This document shows, piece by piece, positions 43,644 through 51,931 of a DNA stretch of 64,000 nt; positions within the stretch are counted from its first letter, which is position 1, and every line of letters starts with the position of its first letter. The translations under genes and the position numbers were made by a program. The DNA is taken from assembly GCA_023460795.1 (NCBI GenBank), contig JAEWPC010000071.1, forward strand, positions 5,941 to 69,940. The letters run 5' to 3'. This DNA comes from Bacillota bacterium (GTDB lineage: Bacteria; Bacillota; Bacilli; Paenibacillales; Paenibacillaceae). A model generated the notes under the pieces. That model was not told the origin of the DNA and ran no database searches. It saw only the letters and a program-made list of their open reading frames with translations.

Positions 43644-44123
43644 GTGAAAATTCCAACTTCGTTAAAACATAAACCGGTTATCGTATCCGAGAATTACGCG
43701 AGCGTAGACGGAAGATACGCAGGTCAGACGGACACGCAGGGACTCTCGCTAGGCCTGGCGCAATGGAACGATCGGGGCAAAGTCGACGTCTCGGCCAAAG
43801 TGTGGCGGCATACCGGCGACAAGTGGTCCCGCCAATCCGAGGAGCTGCCGCTTCATCGGGTGCTCGACCTCGCCATTTTGGTATCCCGTTCGTTATCGTA
43901 TTTTCGCGAAGCGTATCGATATCCGGATCTGTACGACCCGGAGAATCCCGTTATCGACAGGATCGGATTGCAAGGCGACGCGATGACGGTGGAAGTGTGT
44001 ACCGATAACGAGAAGATCAAAGAGGATATTAAGCTGTTCAACCAAGCGCTAAGCAACGACGCGGAATTGATCGGAGAACGTTTGCGCATGCTGTCCGACA
44101 TCCTAAAGGAAATGGGTTATTGA
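43644..44123 (+). CDS. DUF6530 family protein
   Basis: 159-residue cytoplasmic protein that I recall as a conserved Firmicutes family (DUF6530) of unknown function. Conserved-looking blocks are HKPVIVSENYASVDGRYA, GLAQWNDRGKVDVSAKVWRH and LPLHRVLDLAI. AAAAGGAGA precedes the ATG. The next gene starts one base after its stop, so the two form a tight pair with a GIY-YIG-fold protein. Confidence 0.75.
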   Translation: MKIPTSLKHKPVIVSENYASVDGRYAGQTDTQGLSLGLAQWNDRGKVDVSAKVWRHTGDKWSRQSEELPLHRVLDLAILVSRSLSYFREAYRYPDLYDPENPVIDRIGLQGDAMTVEVCTDNEKIKEDIKLFNQALSNDAELIGERLRMLSDILKEMGY

Positions 44124-44124
44124 C

Positions 44125-44514
44125 ATGACGCTGGACAAACAACAGAAGAAAGAGCTGGCCACGGCGTATAAGCAGTCTTTTCGCCCGATGGGCGTCTATC
44201 AAATTCGCAATACCGAGAACGGCAAAATACTGGTCGGAGGCTCGATGGATCTTGACGGCATGAACAACCGTCTGGCCTTCTCTAAGCAAATGAACGCGAA
44301 TACGTTCATGGAGCTGAAGGACGATTGGAACCGATACGGCGGCATAGCTTTCGTATTCGAGGTGCTCGACCGGATCAAGCCGCGAGAGGAGCAAATGAAC
44401 GATCCTTCCGAACTGGAGGCGTATAAGGAAGAAGTCGAGACGCTGCTCGAATTGTGGCTCGAGAAGCTTCAACCTTACGGGGAGAAAGGGTACAACAAAC
44501 CCAAAAGAAAATAA
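44125..44514 (+). CDS. GIY-YIG nuclease-family protein, degenerate second motif
   Basis: 129-residue protein. GVYQIRNTENGKILVGGS corresponds to the GIY...YIG core, with GVY intact but YIG changed to LVG. A downstream Arg in NNRLAFSKQ and a Glu-rich helix (YKEEVETLLELWLE) could supply the other catalytic residues. An N-terminal helix (TLDKQQKKELATAYKQ) precedes the core. It follows DUF6530 with one base between stop and start. Whether it still cuts DNA is open, given the missing Tyr. Confidence 0.75.
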   Translation: MTLDKQQKKELATAYKQSFRPMGVYQIRNTENGKILVGGSMDLDGMNNRLAFSKQMNANTFMELKDDWNRYGGIAFVFEVLDRIKPREEQMNDPSELEAYKEEVETLLELWLEKLQPYGEKGYNKPKRK

Positions 44515-44550
44515 AGGCCATTCAAGATAGCGTAGGGAGATCACACGACC

Positions 44551-45165
44551 ATGCATTTGCCAGTCATCATGAACGCCTTTATCCTGGCCATCGGACTTAT
44601 CTTGCCGCTAGGCGTGCAGAACTTGTTCGTATTCAATCAGGGAGCGATACACGGTCGATACTCGAAGGCGCTTCCCGTAATCATTACCGCTTCGGCGTGC
44701 GACACCTTGCTCATCCTGTTCGCCGTAGGAGGCGTATCCGCGGTCGCGCTTAGTCTCCCCGCAGTGAAGACGACGTTAATCGGGCTTGGCACGCTGTTCC
44801 TGCTCTATATGGGCTGGATGACGTGGCGAAGCAAACCTAAGTCGGCCGGAGCGTCGGCCGAGCTTGTAACGCCGCGACGGCAAATCGCGTTCGCGTTGTC
44901 CGTCTCGCTCCTGAACCCCCACGCGATCTTGGATACGGTAGGGGTGATCGGAACGAGCTCCTTGCAGTATGGCGGCACCGACAGAACGATCTTCGCCTTG
45001 ACCTGCATCGTCGTCTCATGGGTTTGGTTCGCCGCGCTTGCCTACGCGGGAAGAGTCGTCGGCAGCATCGACCGTTCGGGCAAGTTCATGTTGCTGCTCA
45101 ACCGAATATCCGCGATATTCATGTGGGGAACCGCTATCTATTTAGGAAGCTCGATATGGAAATAA
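44551..45165 (+). CDS. LysE/ArgO-family amino-acid exporter
   Basis: 204-residue membrane protein with six hydrophobic segments. The LysE start appears as LILPLGVQNLFVFNQG and a SLLNPHAILDTVG segment in the second half is typical of ArgO/LysE. It probably exports basic amino acids such as arginine or lysine, although the substrate is inferred. TAGGGAG lies ten or so bases upstream of the ATG. It is 36 bases behind the GIY-YIG gene and may be in the same unit; a strong terminator follows. Confidence 0.85.
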   Translation: MHLPVIMNAFILAIGLILPLGVQNLFVFNQGAIHGRYSKALPVIITASACDTLLILFAVGGVSAVALSLPAVKTTLIGLGTLFLLYMGWMTWRSKPKSAGASAELVTPRRQIAFALSVSLLNPHAILDTVGVIGTSSLQYGGTDRTIFALTCIVVSWVWFAALAYAGRVVGSIDRSGKFMLLLNRISAIFMWGTAIYLGSSIWK

Positions 45166-45166
45166 G

Positions 45167-45196
45167 ACAACGCCAACCCGGCCGGGTTGGCGTTGT
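45167..45196. terminator. Bidirectional terminator, 30-bp perfect palindrome
   Basis: ACAACGCCAACCCGG is followed directly by its exact complement CCGGGTTGGCGTTGT. The lysE-type gene and the convergent ATPase gene both end here. Confidence 0.8.
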
Positions 45197-45223
45197 TCGT
45201 ACGTAACCTCCGAACGCGATTCG

Positions 45224-46645
45224 TTACCGACGTTCGCGTTCATGCGCGTGCTCCATAGATAACAACGTCTCGGCGAGAAACGTTTTGGCTTTCTTCAAGT
45301 TCCGGTAGTAAGTCGCCATCGAATAGCCGAATCGTTCCGCGGTTTTTGCATGGGAGCGCGTACCTGCCATATAGGCTTGCTCCAGCAGTTGGCTTAACGC
45401 GAAGTGTCTATCGGAACGGTCGCTCATCTCGCGAATCGCCTGCCGAAGGACGGCGCGGAACGGACTGGCCGAGTCTTTGGATGACGGAGTCTTGGCCATC
45501 AGCCGAGGGAACATCGACGTGAAATCTGCAAGCGGCTCGCTCCGGTTCGCCAGATCGGCGTAACGAAGCAGCAGTACGCCGACGACATCGACGAGCCGCC
45601 GCGTCGCGATCGGCGACTTGGACGGCAGCGCTACGGCGGACTTCTCGGCATGCGATCGCTCGGATAAGCGGTCCGTCATCATGCGGAAGGCATGCGGTTT
45701 CCGGCGCCCGAAATCGATGGCGATCCACGTTCTGTACGGCTCGTTTAACGTCCAACCGTTATCGGTCCGATCGATGAGAGGCAAGCGGACGAACGCGTTG
45801 AAATCGAATGCGGTTAGCTCCTCTTCCGCGAGCGCGGACAAGCTCTCTTGGTTGAATTCCGGCAGCAAGGAGGAAGCTTCGATCATGACATACAGATGAG
45901 GTTGATCGATATGCCTGAGCAGACGCTCAACAAGATCGCTGCATAGCGAGAGCAAGTCCTGTTGATCGTATCCGCGGCGGATGCGCTCGATCGCCAGCTC
46001 CAACGCCATCGGGACGCCGCCGGCAAACCGCGAGATCGCGTCCAGCAGGCGCCTGTCGTGAATGTTATGGCTCCTGATATAAGCAGCCTGCTCCTCGTAG
46101 GAGAGGGGTGACAGGCGAACGTGTTGCTGCAGGCGGTGCCACGCGCCGGGGGACGATGGATGAGCAGCGGTCGTACCGGCCGTGACGACGGCAATCTTGC
46201 TATCGAGCAAGAGGAACCAGCTTCGGAGCTCGCGTGCCAGCGGCTCGTCCTCCTCGACGGCGTCAAGCAGCAGAACGACCGAACGTTTGCCCGTATTCCC
46301 GATCCGATTGATCTTGTCGGCCAACCTATCGCCCGCGGATTTACCCTGCGCGTCCCGGACGTTAATGAATCCGTTGCGGGACAGCGTTACGCCGAGCTCG
46401 ATGAACAGCTCATCCGCCGAGCCGAATCCGGAGCAATCGGCATATAAGCATAGCATCTCCGCGTCTTGGGCCGCTTCGAAGCGCTTCAGTAACGCGGTTT
46501 TGCCGATTCCGCTTGGTCCGTGCAGACGTATAATCGTCCAATCCGGCCTATTCGAGGATAGGATCGATTTTAGAGCCAGTAATTCATCGGTTCTTCCGAC
46601 GAAGCGGCCGATTTCGGTGATTCTGAGTAGTTCTTCGACTAACAT
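45224..46645 (-). CDS. STAND-like AAA+ ATPase with C-terminal HTH-like region
   Basis: 473-residue protein. An N-terminal NTPase has Walker A GPSGIGKT at 43-50 and Walker B VVLLLDAVEE, then a winged-helix-like GGVPMALELAIERI segment as in STAND and MalT-type ATPases. The C-terminus has a motif (SHAKTAERFGYSMATYYRNL) that looks like a helix-turn-helix. No membrane or sensor domain is seen. ATG at 46645 has GAGGAG seven bases upstream. It could be a signal-responsive regulator or an NTPase switch. It is divergent from speD across 298 bases. Confidence 0.7.
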   Translation of the reverse strand: MLVEELLRITEIGRFVGRTDELLALKSILSSNRPDWTIIRLHGPSGIGKTALLKRFEAAQDAEMLCLYADCSGFGSADELFIELGVTLSRNGFINVRDAQGKSAGDRLADKINRIGNTGKRSVVLLLDAVEEDEPLARELRSWFLLLDSKIAVVTAGTTAAHPSSPGAWHRLQQHVRLSPLSYEEQAAYIRSHNIHDRRLLDAISRFAGGVPMALELAIERIRRGYDQQDLLSLCSDLVERLLRHIDQPHLYVMIEASSLLPEFNQESLSALAEEELTAFDFNAFVRLPLIDRTDNGWTLNEPYRTWIAIDFGRRKPHAFRMMTDRLSERSHAEKSAVALPSKSPIATRRLVDVVGVLLLRYADLANRSEPLADFTSMFPRLMAKTPSSKDSASPFRAVLRQAIREMSDRSDRHFALSQLLEQAYMAGTRSHAKTAERFGYSMATYYRNLKKAKTFLAETLLSMEHAHERERR

Positions 46646-46783
46646 GCCTAATCTCCTCGCACGTGTGAAATAAGCTCCTACCCCATTCGATAGGCGTCCT
46701 GCGATTCCTCTTCGTCTCGTCGCTTCCGTTAAAAAATGATACTTAAGTTCGAATGCGGATCCGGTTTCGTCATGTTCGGGAGC

Positions 46784-46826
46784 TGACATCTTGTCATGGT
46801 CACGCGTAATGTCACCTCGCTTGTCA
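46784..46826. promoter_or_regulatory. TGTCA-rich region between ATPase and speD genes
   Basis: TGACA-TCT-TGTCA (46784-46796) is a perfect inverted repeat, and further TGTCA copies start at 46810 and 46822. The 298-base gap also holds the Shine-Dalgarno of both genes; no clear -35/-10 pair was found. Confidence 0.4.
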
Positions 46827-46943
46827 CGGGAACAGTCATGCGAACGGCTGGGAATTACGACATAAATCCGCCCGATTGATCGCATCCTAGCGGAAGAGCA
46901 TAAGCAAGAACGCAAAGCGGGGAACGTTGGGAGGAGCACGCGG

Positions 46944-47756
46944 ATGGTTCTAACTACGGAGCAACGAATTACGCTGCACGGGTTCAACAATTTAACGAAA
47001 TCGCTTAGCTTCAACATGTACGATATTTGCTTCACGAAGACGAAGGATGAGCGCAAAGCTTATCTGGCATACATCGACGAGCAATACAACGCGGAACGAT
47101 TGACCGCGATATTGAATTCCGTGGCCGACATTATCGGAGCGCACGTGCTGAACATCGCCAAGCAGGACTACGAACCGCAGGGCGCCAGCGTCACGATGCT
47201 CGTGTCGGAGGGACCGATCGAGCAGGCGCCGAGCGAATCGTTCGAGGAGTCTCCCGGGCCTCTTCCGGGAGCAGTCGTCGGTCACTTGGACAAAAGCCAC
47301 ATTACGGTGCACACTTATCCCGAGTATCATCCGGACGAAGGAATAAGCACATTCCGCGCGGATATCGACGTCTCTACCTGCGGGGAAATCTCGCCTCTCA
47401 AGGCGCTTAATTACCTCATTCATTCGTTCGACGCCGACATTATGACGATGGATTACCGGGTCAGGGGCTTCACTCGGGATATTAACGGACACAAGCTGTT
47501 CATCGATCACGAAATCAGCTCCATTCAGAACTACATCCCTCAGGAGATTAAAGAGATGTACCAAATGATCGACGTCAACGTGTACCAGGAAAATATTTTC
47601 CATACGAAATGCAAGCTGCGGGAATTCGATCTGAACAACTACTTGTTCGGCTATACGGCCGATTCGTTAACCAAGGAGGAGCAGCACGAGATCGAGAAAA
47701 GCGTCAAGTGGGAGATGGACGAAATCTTTTACGGCAAGAACATGGTGTTCGTGTGA
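46944..47756 (+). CDS. speD: S-adenosylmethionine decarboxylase proenzyme
   Basis: 270-residue pyruvoyl enzyme of polyamine synthesis: it decarboxylates S-adenosylmethionine to supply aminopropyl groups for spermidine. The proenzyme self-cleaves before Ser118 in LDKSHITVHTYPE, and STCGEISPLKALNYLIHSFD is also conserved. Length and sequence match the long E. coli type, not the short Bacillus SpeH type. GGGAGGAG lies upstream of the ATG. No speE gene is adjacent. A terminator follows. Confidence 0.93.
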   Translation: MVLTTEQRITLHGFNNLTKSLSFNMYDICFTKTKDERKAYLAYIDEQYNAERLTAILNSVADIIGAHVLNIAKQDYEPQGASVTMLVSEGPIEQAPSESFEESPGPLPGAVVGHLDKSHITVHTYPEYHPDEGISTFRADIDVSTCGEISPLKALNYLIHSFDADIMTMDYRVRGFTRDINGHKLFIDHEISSIQNYIPQEIKEMYQMIDVNVYQENIFHTKCKLREFDLNNYLFGYTADSLTKEEQHEIEKSVKWEMDEIFYGKNMVFV

Positions 47757-47777
47757 CGGGCGCGATAAGCTGCGACG

Positions 47778-47805
47778 AAGGAAGAGGAGAAAGCCTCTTC
47801 CTTTT
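47778..47805 (+). terminator. Terminator after speD
   Basis: AAGGAAGAGG and CCTCTTCCTT form a perfect stem around six bases and run into TTTT. Confidence 0.8.
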
Positions 47806-47882
47806 GGCGTGCGGAAGGAGTTCCCGCCAATCTGTCGAATTTACGCATAGAAGCAAATGACGCGTAGGAGGCCAAGCTTTCC

Positions 47883-48461
47883 ATGAATCCGAAATTTACC
47901 CAAACGCAATACCTGATCAGAAAACAAATTTTGACGCTGGCTGGGGCGAAAATCGATATTTTCGACGGCAGCGGCCAACCGGTATTGTACTCGCAGATGA
48001 AGGCTTTCAAGCTGAAAGAAGACATCCGGCTGTTCTCCGACGATACGATGCAGGAAGAGCTGATTTCGATACAGGCGCGCAGCGTCATCGACTTCTCGGC
48101 CACCTACGACGTGGTGGATTCCGTAACCGGCGAGAATCTCGGATCGCTCCGCCGCAAAGGGATGAAGTCGATGCTGAAGGACGAGTGGGTCATTCTGGAC
48201 CGAAGCGAGACGGAGGTTGGGCTCGTCAAGGAAGACAGTCCTTGGATGGCGCTGCTTAGACGGTTCCTGACCAATCTCATCCCGCAGAAGTTCCATGTGG
48301 AGATGAACGGCGAGCGCGTCGCGCTGTTCAAGCAGGACCTCAATCCGTTCGTCGGCAAGCTGAATTTGGACTTCTCTCTCGATACGAATCAGCGGTTGGA
48401 TCGGCGGTTGGGGCTTGCCGCCGCGGTGCTGCTCGTCGTGATCGAAGGTCAGCAGGGTTAG
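47883..48461 (+). CDS. LURP-one/scramblase-fold protein (YxjI-like)
   Basis: 192-residue protein resembling the LURP-one-related or tubby-like family (Bacillus YxjI). Conserved features are the start (QYLIRKQIL), KIDIFDGSGQPVLYS and FKLKEDIRLFSD, then alternating beta-strands. The C-terminal segment LGLAAAVLLVVIEG is hydrophobic, and in tubby-like folds this is the buried central helix. A weak GTAGGAGG precedes the ATG. The YcaQ-like gene starts one base after its stop. Its function is unknown. Confidence 0.75.
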   Translation: MNPKFTQTQYLIRKQILTLAGAKIDIFDGSGQPVLYSQMKAFKLKEDIRLFSDDTMQEELISIQARSVIDFSATYDVVDSVTGENLGSLRRKGMKSMLKDEWVILDRSETEVGLVKEDSPWMALLRRFLTNLIPQKFHVEMNGERVALFKQDLNPFVGKLNLDFSLDTNQRLDRRLGLAAAVLLVVIEGQQG

Positions 48462-48462
48462 G

Positions 48463-49647
48463 ATGAACGAATATCGATTGACGAACGCGCAAGCTCGTCG
48501 GTTCCTTCTGCTGAAGCACGGGCTGCTCGGCGCTTATAAATTCGAGGGCAAGCCGGGCATATGCGAATTCGCGAGACAAGCCGGCTGCATTCAATTCGAT
48601 CCGATCGACGTATGCGGCAAGAACGCCGAGCTCGTGCTTCAGTCCAGAGTCGCCGGATTCAAGAAGGCCATGCTGAGCGAGCTACTCTATGAAGACAGGA
48701 AGCTGGTCGATTATTTCGACAAAATGCTGGCGATCTTCCCGGTCGAAAATTGGCCCTACTTCGAGAGAACACGGATGCGGTACCGGGAGCATGGGCGAAG
48801 CCGGGACAAGGTCGATGCCGTAGCGGACGAAGTCAAACGGTTCATCATGACGAACGGCCCGGCCAGCGCGAAGGATTTGCCGCTGAAGGAAACGGTAGAC
48901 TGGTCTTGGAGCGCGACTTCGCTGGCGAGAGCGGCTCTGGAGACGTTGTATTTTCGCGGGGATTTGATCGTTCATCATAAGAAAGGAACGATTAAATCTT
49001 ACGCGCTCGCCGAAGACCATATCGATCCCGCGCTTCTGAGCGCGGCGGACCCGAATCGGACGGAAGCGGAATTCACGAAGTGGATGGTGCTGCGGCGCAT
49101 CGGTTCCGTAGGCATGCTGTGGAACAAGCCGTCGGACGCGTGGCTGGGAATCGATCGATTAAAGTCCGAAGCTCGCAAAGCCGCGTTCGCTTCGCTGCTT
49201 GAAGACGAAGCGATCATCCCTTGCGTCGTGGAAGGGATCGCGGAACCGCTCTACGCGTGCGTTGGCGACGAACCGCTTCTTCGCTCGGTGCTCTCCGCCA
49301 AGTCCGAGTACGAACGCCGGGTCGAGTTCATCGCTCCGCTCGATAATCTCATGTGGGATCGCAAGCTCATTCGGGCATTATTCGACTTCGAATATAAGTG
49401 GGAAATATACACGCCGGTCGCCGAGCGCAAATACGGATACTACGTGCTCCCGGTGTTATACGGCGACGCGCTCGTCGGACGCATCGAGCTGGTCGCGGAC
49501 AAGAAGGCGAAGCGGCTTAACGTCGTCCGGTATTGGCCGGAGGACGAGGCGGAGAAGGACGGAACGTTCCGCCGAATGCTTCGTGAAAGGCTGGACCGGT
49601 TCGCGTCGTTCAACGGATGCGAGGAAGTTATTGGGGAGACGCATTAG
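48463..49647 (+). CDS. Winged-helix protein of the YcaQ/AlkX family
   Basis: 394-residue protein of the family that includes E. coli YcaQ, a DNA glycosylase acting on interstrand crosslinks. The N-terminus has LTNAQARRFLLLKHGL, and the Q-x-D motif appears in IQFDPIDVC. Other family marks are IAPLDNLMWDRKLIRALFDFEYKWEIYTP and YYVLPVLYGD in the C-terminal half. It starts one base after the LURP-one stop, so the two are co-transcribed. Many Gram-positive members are uncharacterised, so repair activity is inferred from family only. Confidence 0.82.
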   Translation: MNEYRLTNAQARRFLLLKHGLLGAYKFEGKPGICEFARQAGCIQFDPIDVCGKNAELVLQSRVAGFKKAMLSELLYEDRKLVDYFDKMLAIFPVENWPYFERTRMRYREHGRSRDKVDAVADEVKRFIMTNGPASAKDLPLKETVDWSWSATSLARAALETLYFRGDLIVHHKKGTIKSYALAEDHIDPALLSAADPNRTEAEFTKWMVLRRIGSVGMLWNKPSDAWLGIDRLKSEARKAAFASLLEDEAIIPCVVEGIAEPLYACVGDEPLLRSVLSAKSEYERRVEFIAPLDNLMWDRKLIRALFDFEYKWEIYTPVAERKYGYYVLPVLYGDALVGRIELVADKKAKRLNVVRYWPEDEAEKDGTFRRMLRERLDRFASFNGCEEVIGETH

Positions 49648-49681
49648 AGCATGGAGATCATTTCTCCGTGCTTCTTTTTTT
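49648..49681 (+). terminator. Terminator after the YcaQ-like gene
   Basis: AGCATGGAGA and TCTCCGTGCT form a stem with one G-T pair at 49648-49672, followed by a long T-run. Confidence 0.85.
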
Positions 49682-49754
49682 CTATCCGATTGCTTTGGCA
49701 CGAGCGGACGCATACTAAAGCTCGAGTAATCGCTCCGGGAAAGGGGATTCGTTC

Positions 49755-49934
49755 ATGGCGAACAAAAAATGCTATTACACCTTCGAGGATCAAGCCGGCA
49801 CGACGCTCGAGTTTCAAGCGACCAGCTTGCAGCAGGCGATGACGGTGAAGAAGAAGATGGCCCGCGATTTAGGGATTCCGAAAGAAGCATTCGATCTCAC
49901 GTCCATTAGCAAGAAACCGACGCCGAGCGAATAG
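49755..49934 (+). CDS. Small hypothetical protein, 59 residues
   Basis: I do not recognise this gene. It has ATG at 49755 with AAAGGGG eight bases upstream, stop at 49932-49934, and a hairpin terminator right behind. The product is soluble and amphipathic, with YYTFEDQAGTTLEF as likely beta-hairpin and QQAMTVKKKMARDLG as a helix, then a KKPTPSE tail. A terminator in front and one behind make it an independent single-gene unit. Confidence 0.65.
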   Translation: MANKKCYYTFEDQAGTTLEFQATSLQQAMTVKKKMARDLGIPKEAFDLTSISKKPTPSE

Positions 49935-49946
49935 ACGGGAGTGAAA

Positions 49947-49980
49947 TGGCGGCTCAGAGTGTACGTTCTCCGAGCCGCCA
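49947..49980. terminator. Hairpin terminator
   Basis: TGGCGGCTC-A-GAG pairs with CTC-C-GAGCCGCCA over an eight-base loop. It separates the 59-residue gene from the convergent DUF3231 gene. Confidence 0.7.
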
Positions 49981-49991
49981 TATTCGTGACC

Positions 49992-50516
49992 TTATTTCTT
50001 GGATTCTTCGCTCGTTGGGCGATCCAATACAAGAGGAGGAGGGATCAGCCAGCCTTTCTCTTTGCTCAGCCTGAGCGCCTTGAGTCCGATCGCCGCTTTC
50101 GTGGCATGGTATTTCTCGAACAAGGCCGCGACGTCTTCGCGAATGCATTTGGCCATGATCTGACTGCACAAGACGAGGCCGGCAGCCGTATCGGCCGAGA
50201 GCATGGCGGCGATCTCCATATCCGCGAACCTTGCGCCGATCGGGATGTCTTCAAGCTTCGCTTCAGGGCGGTCCGGCAAACCGGGTGACGGAACGAGCCC
50301 GTTATGGACCAAGATTTCATCGCACTCCGAAGCTTCTAGTTCCGCTTGATTGATCATATCTCCGATAAGACTTTTAAGCTCCTTGTCTCCCGCGTGATAG
50401 CTTAACGCGCGATAGGCCGACACGCAGCCTTTGGCGCCCATCGAGAATTGCCATACATCGTAAGCTTCCCCGTAATGCAACGGTTCGTTCTTCGGATTAC
50501 CGCTTAAAATTCCCAT
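49992..50516 (-). CDS. DUF3231 family protein
   Basis: 174-residue helical protein of the DUF3231 type found in Bacillales, often with a ferritin-like four-helix bundle arrangement. Visible family features are the start (GNPKNEPLHYGEAYDVWQF) and the IGARFADMEIAAMLSAD segment. AGGAGGAG lies about ten bases upstream of the ATG at 50516. It is divergent from the aldo/keto reductase gene. Many relatives are spore-associated, but nothing in the sequence here proves that. Confidence 0.8.
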   Translation of the reverse strand: MGILSGNPKNEPLHYGEAYDVWQFSMGAKGCVSAYRALSYHAGDKELKSLIGDMINQAELEASECDEILVHNGLVPSPGLPDRPEAKLEDIPIGARFADMEIAAMLSADTAAGLVLCSQIMAKCIREDVAALFEKYHATKAAIGLKALRLSKEKGWLIPPPLVLDRPTSEESKK

Positions 50517-50627
50517 TATGTTTACTCTCCTCCTGTATCGTGGTTACGCCGGATCAACGGCCCATGTCCGAAGTCCTTGTCAAGGTTACCATCTCCAAAC
50601 GCGAGAGCGGTTATGCGGTTAATAGCT

Positions 50628-50656
50628 TTGTGTTTGGAATTCCGATTCGATACAAT
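50628..50656 (+). promoter_or_regulatory. Promoter of the aldo/keto reductase gene
   Basis: TTGTGT (50628-50633) and TACAAT (50651-50656) have a 17-base spacer, 40 bases before the start codon. Confidence 0.5.
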
Positions 50657-50696
50657 AATAAAGGTTCGATCATGAGGAAGAGGAGCGTGAAGCATA

Positions 50697-51677
50697 GTGA
50701 AATTCAGTCAACTGGGCCGGTCCGGCCTAAAGGTCAGCAAGCTTTGTCTGGGAACGATGAACTTCGGCGTCGATACGGACGAGAAGGAGTCGTTCCGCAT
50801 CATGGACGCGGCGCTCGACGCGGGCATTAACTTCTTCGACACCGCTAACATTTACGGATGGGGCAAGAACGCGGGCAGAACCGAGGAAATTATCGGCCGC
50901 TGGTTCGCGCAAGGCGGCAATCGCCGCGAACGAGTCGTCCTTGCGACGAAGTTCTACGGGGATATGAGCGACGAGAACGACGGTCCGAACCAAGAGGGCG
51001 GGCTGTCCGCTTACAAGCTGCGCCGCCACCTGGAAGGCTCCCTCAGAAGGCTCCAAACCGACCATATCGAGCTTTATCAGATGCATCACGTAGACCGCAA
51101 CGTCTCTTGGGACGAGTTATGGGAAGCGTTCAACGTAGCGCTGCACCAAGGCAAGATCGGTTACGTCGGCTCCAGCAACTTCGCCGGTCGCGATCTCGTG
51201 AAAGCGCAATACGAAGCGCGCAACCACCGCATGCTCGGACTGGTGAGCGAGCAGCATAAATACAGCCTGTTATGCCGGCTGCCCGAACTCGAAGTATTGC
51301 CGGCGGCGGAAGAACTGGGGATCGGCGTGATCGCTTGGAGCCCGCTGGACGGAGGTTTGTTAAGCGGACATGCGCTCCGGCCCGTGGAAGGCTCCAAGCG
51401 CGCGAACAATCCGGAGCGTACGGAACGTTACCGCGAACAACTCGTCCTGTTCGAGGCGCTGTGCCGCGAGCTCGGCGAGAGCGAGGCGAACGTCGCGCTC
51501 GCCTGGACGCTCGTGCAGCCTTCGATGACCGCTCCGATCATCGGTCCGCGTACGCTCGGACAGCTTGAGGGCGCTCTGCGCGTCGTCGACATTAAGCTGG
51601 ACGAAGCAACGCTGAAGCGTCTGGACGAGATTTTCCCGGGTCCCGGGGGTTCCGCGCCGAAAGCCTACGCTTGGTAA
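50697..51677 (+). CDS. Aldo/keto reductase
   Basis: 326-residue NADPH-dependent oxidoreductase of the AKR (YhdN/Gsp69-like) group. Catalytic Asp and Tyr lie in FFDTANIYG, Lys in VVLATKFYG and His in LYQMHHVD. The cofactor motif IIGPRTLGQLEGAL is near the C-terminus. GTG start at 50697 with AGGAG upstream. A strong promoter precedes it and a strong terminator follows, so it stands alone. The substrate cannot be predicted. Confidence 0.88.
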   Translation: MKFSQLGRSGLKVSKLCLGTMNFGVDTDEKESFRIMDAALDAGINFFDTANIYGWGKNAGRTEEIIGRWFAQGGNRRERVVLATKFYGDMSDENDGPNQEGGLSAYKLRRHLEGSLRRLQTDHIELYQMHHVDRNVSWDELWEAFNVALHQGKIGYVGSSNFAGRDLVKAQYEARNHRMLGLVSEQHKYSLLCRLPELEVLPAAEELGIGVIAWSPLDGGLLSGHALRPVEGSKRANNPERTERYREQLVLFEALCRELGESEANVALAWTLVQPSMTAPIIGPRTLGQLEGALRVVDIKLDEATLKRLDEIFPGPGGSAPKAYAW

Positions 51678-51712
51678 GCAACGAAACCTGCGACAACGCC
51701 ATTTCATGATGA

Positions 51713-51747
51713 AGAGACGAAGCAACCGCGCTTCGTCTCTTTTTTTA
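51713..51747 (+). terminator. Strong terminator after the aldo/keto reductase gene
   Basis: AAGAGACGAAGC and GCTTCGTCTCTT form a perfect 12-base stem followed by TTTTT. Confidence 0.9.
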
Positions 51748-51827
51748 TGCTGTAAATTCCGTAACCCGAATTTGTGAGATATATGTGAACGTAAAGCTAA
51801 TAAATATTTGGAAATAACAAGATTTCA

Positions 51828-51855
51828 TTGACTAGGAGCTTGATGCTGATATAAT
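51828..51855 (+). promoter_or_regulatory. Promoter of the efeUOB operon
   Basis: TTGACT (51828-51833), a 16-base spacer and TATAAT (51850-51855). The Fur box begins ten bases downstream of the -10. Confidence 0.65.
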
Positions 51856-51865
51856 TTGGTTTGAC

Positions 51866-51884
51866 ATTGATAATTATTATCAAT
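51866..51884. promoter_or_regulatory. Fur box
   Basis: ATTGATAAT-T-ATTATCAAT is a perfect 9-1-9 palindrome that matches the Bacillus Fur consensus (TGATAAT...ATTATCA). It overlaps the expected transcription start region of efeU, so iron-replete Fur would block transcription. Confidence 0.88.
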
Positions 51885-51931
51885 TAGCATCTCGAAAAAG
51901 CCACACGTTAACGGTAAGGGGAAGGTCGATC

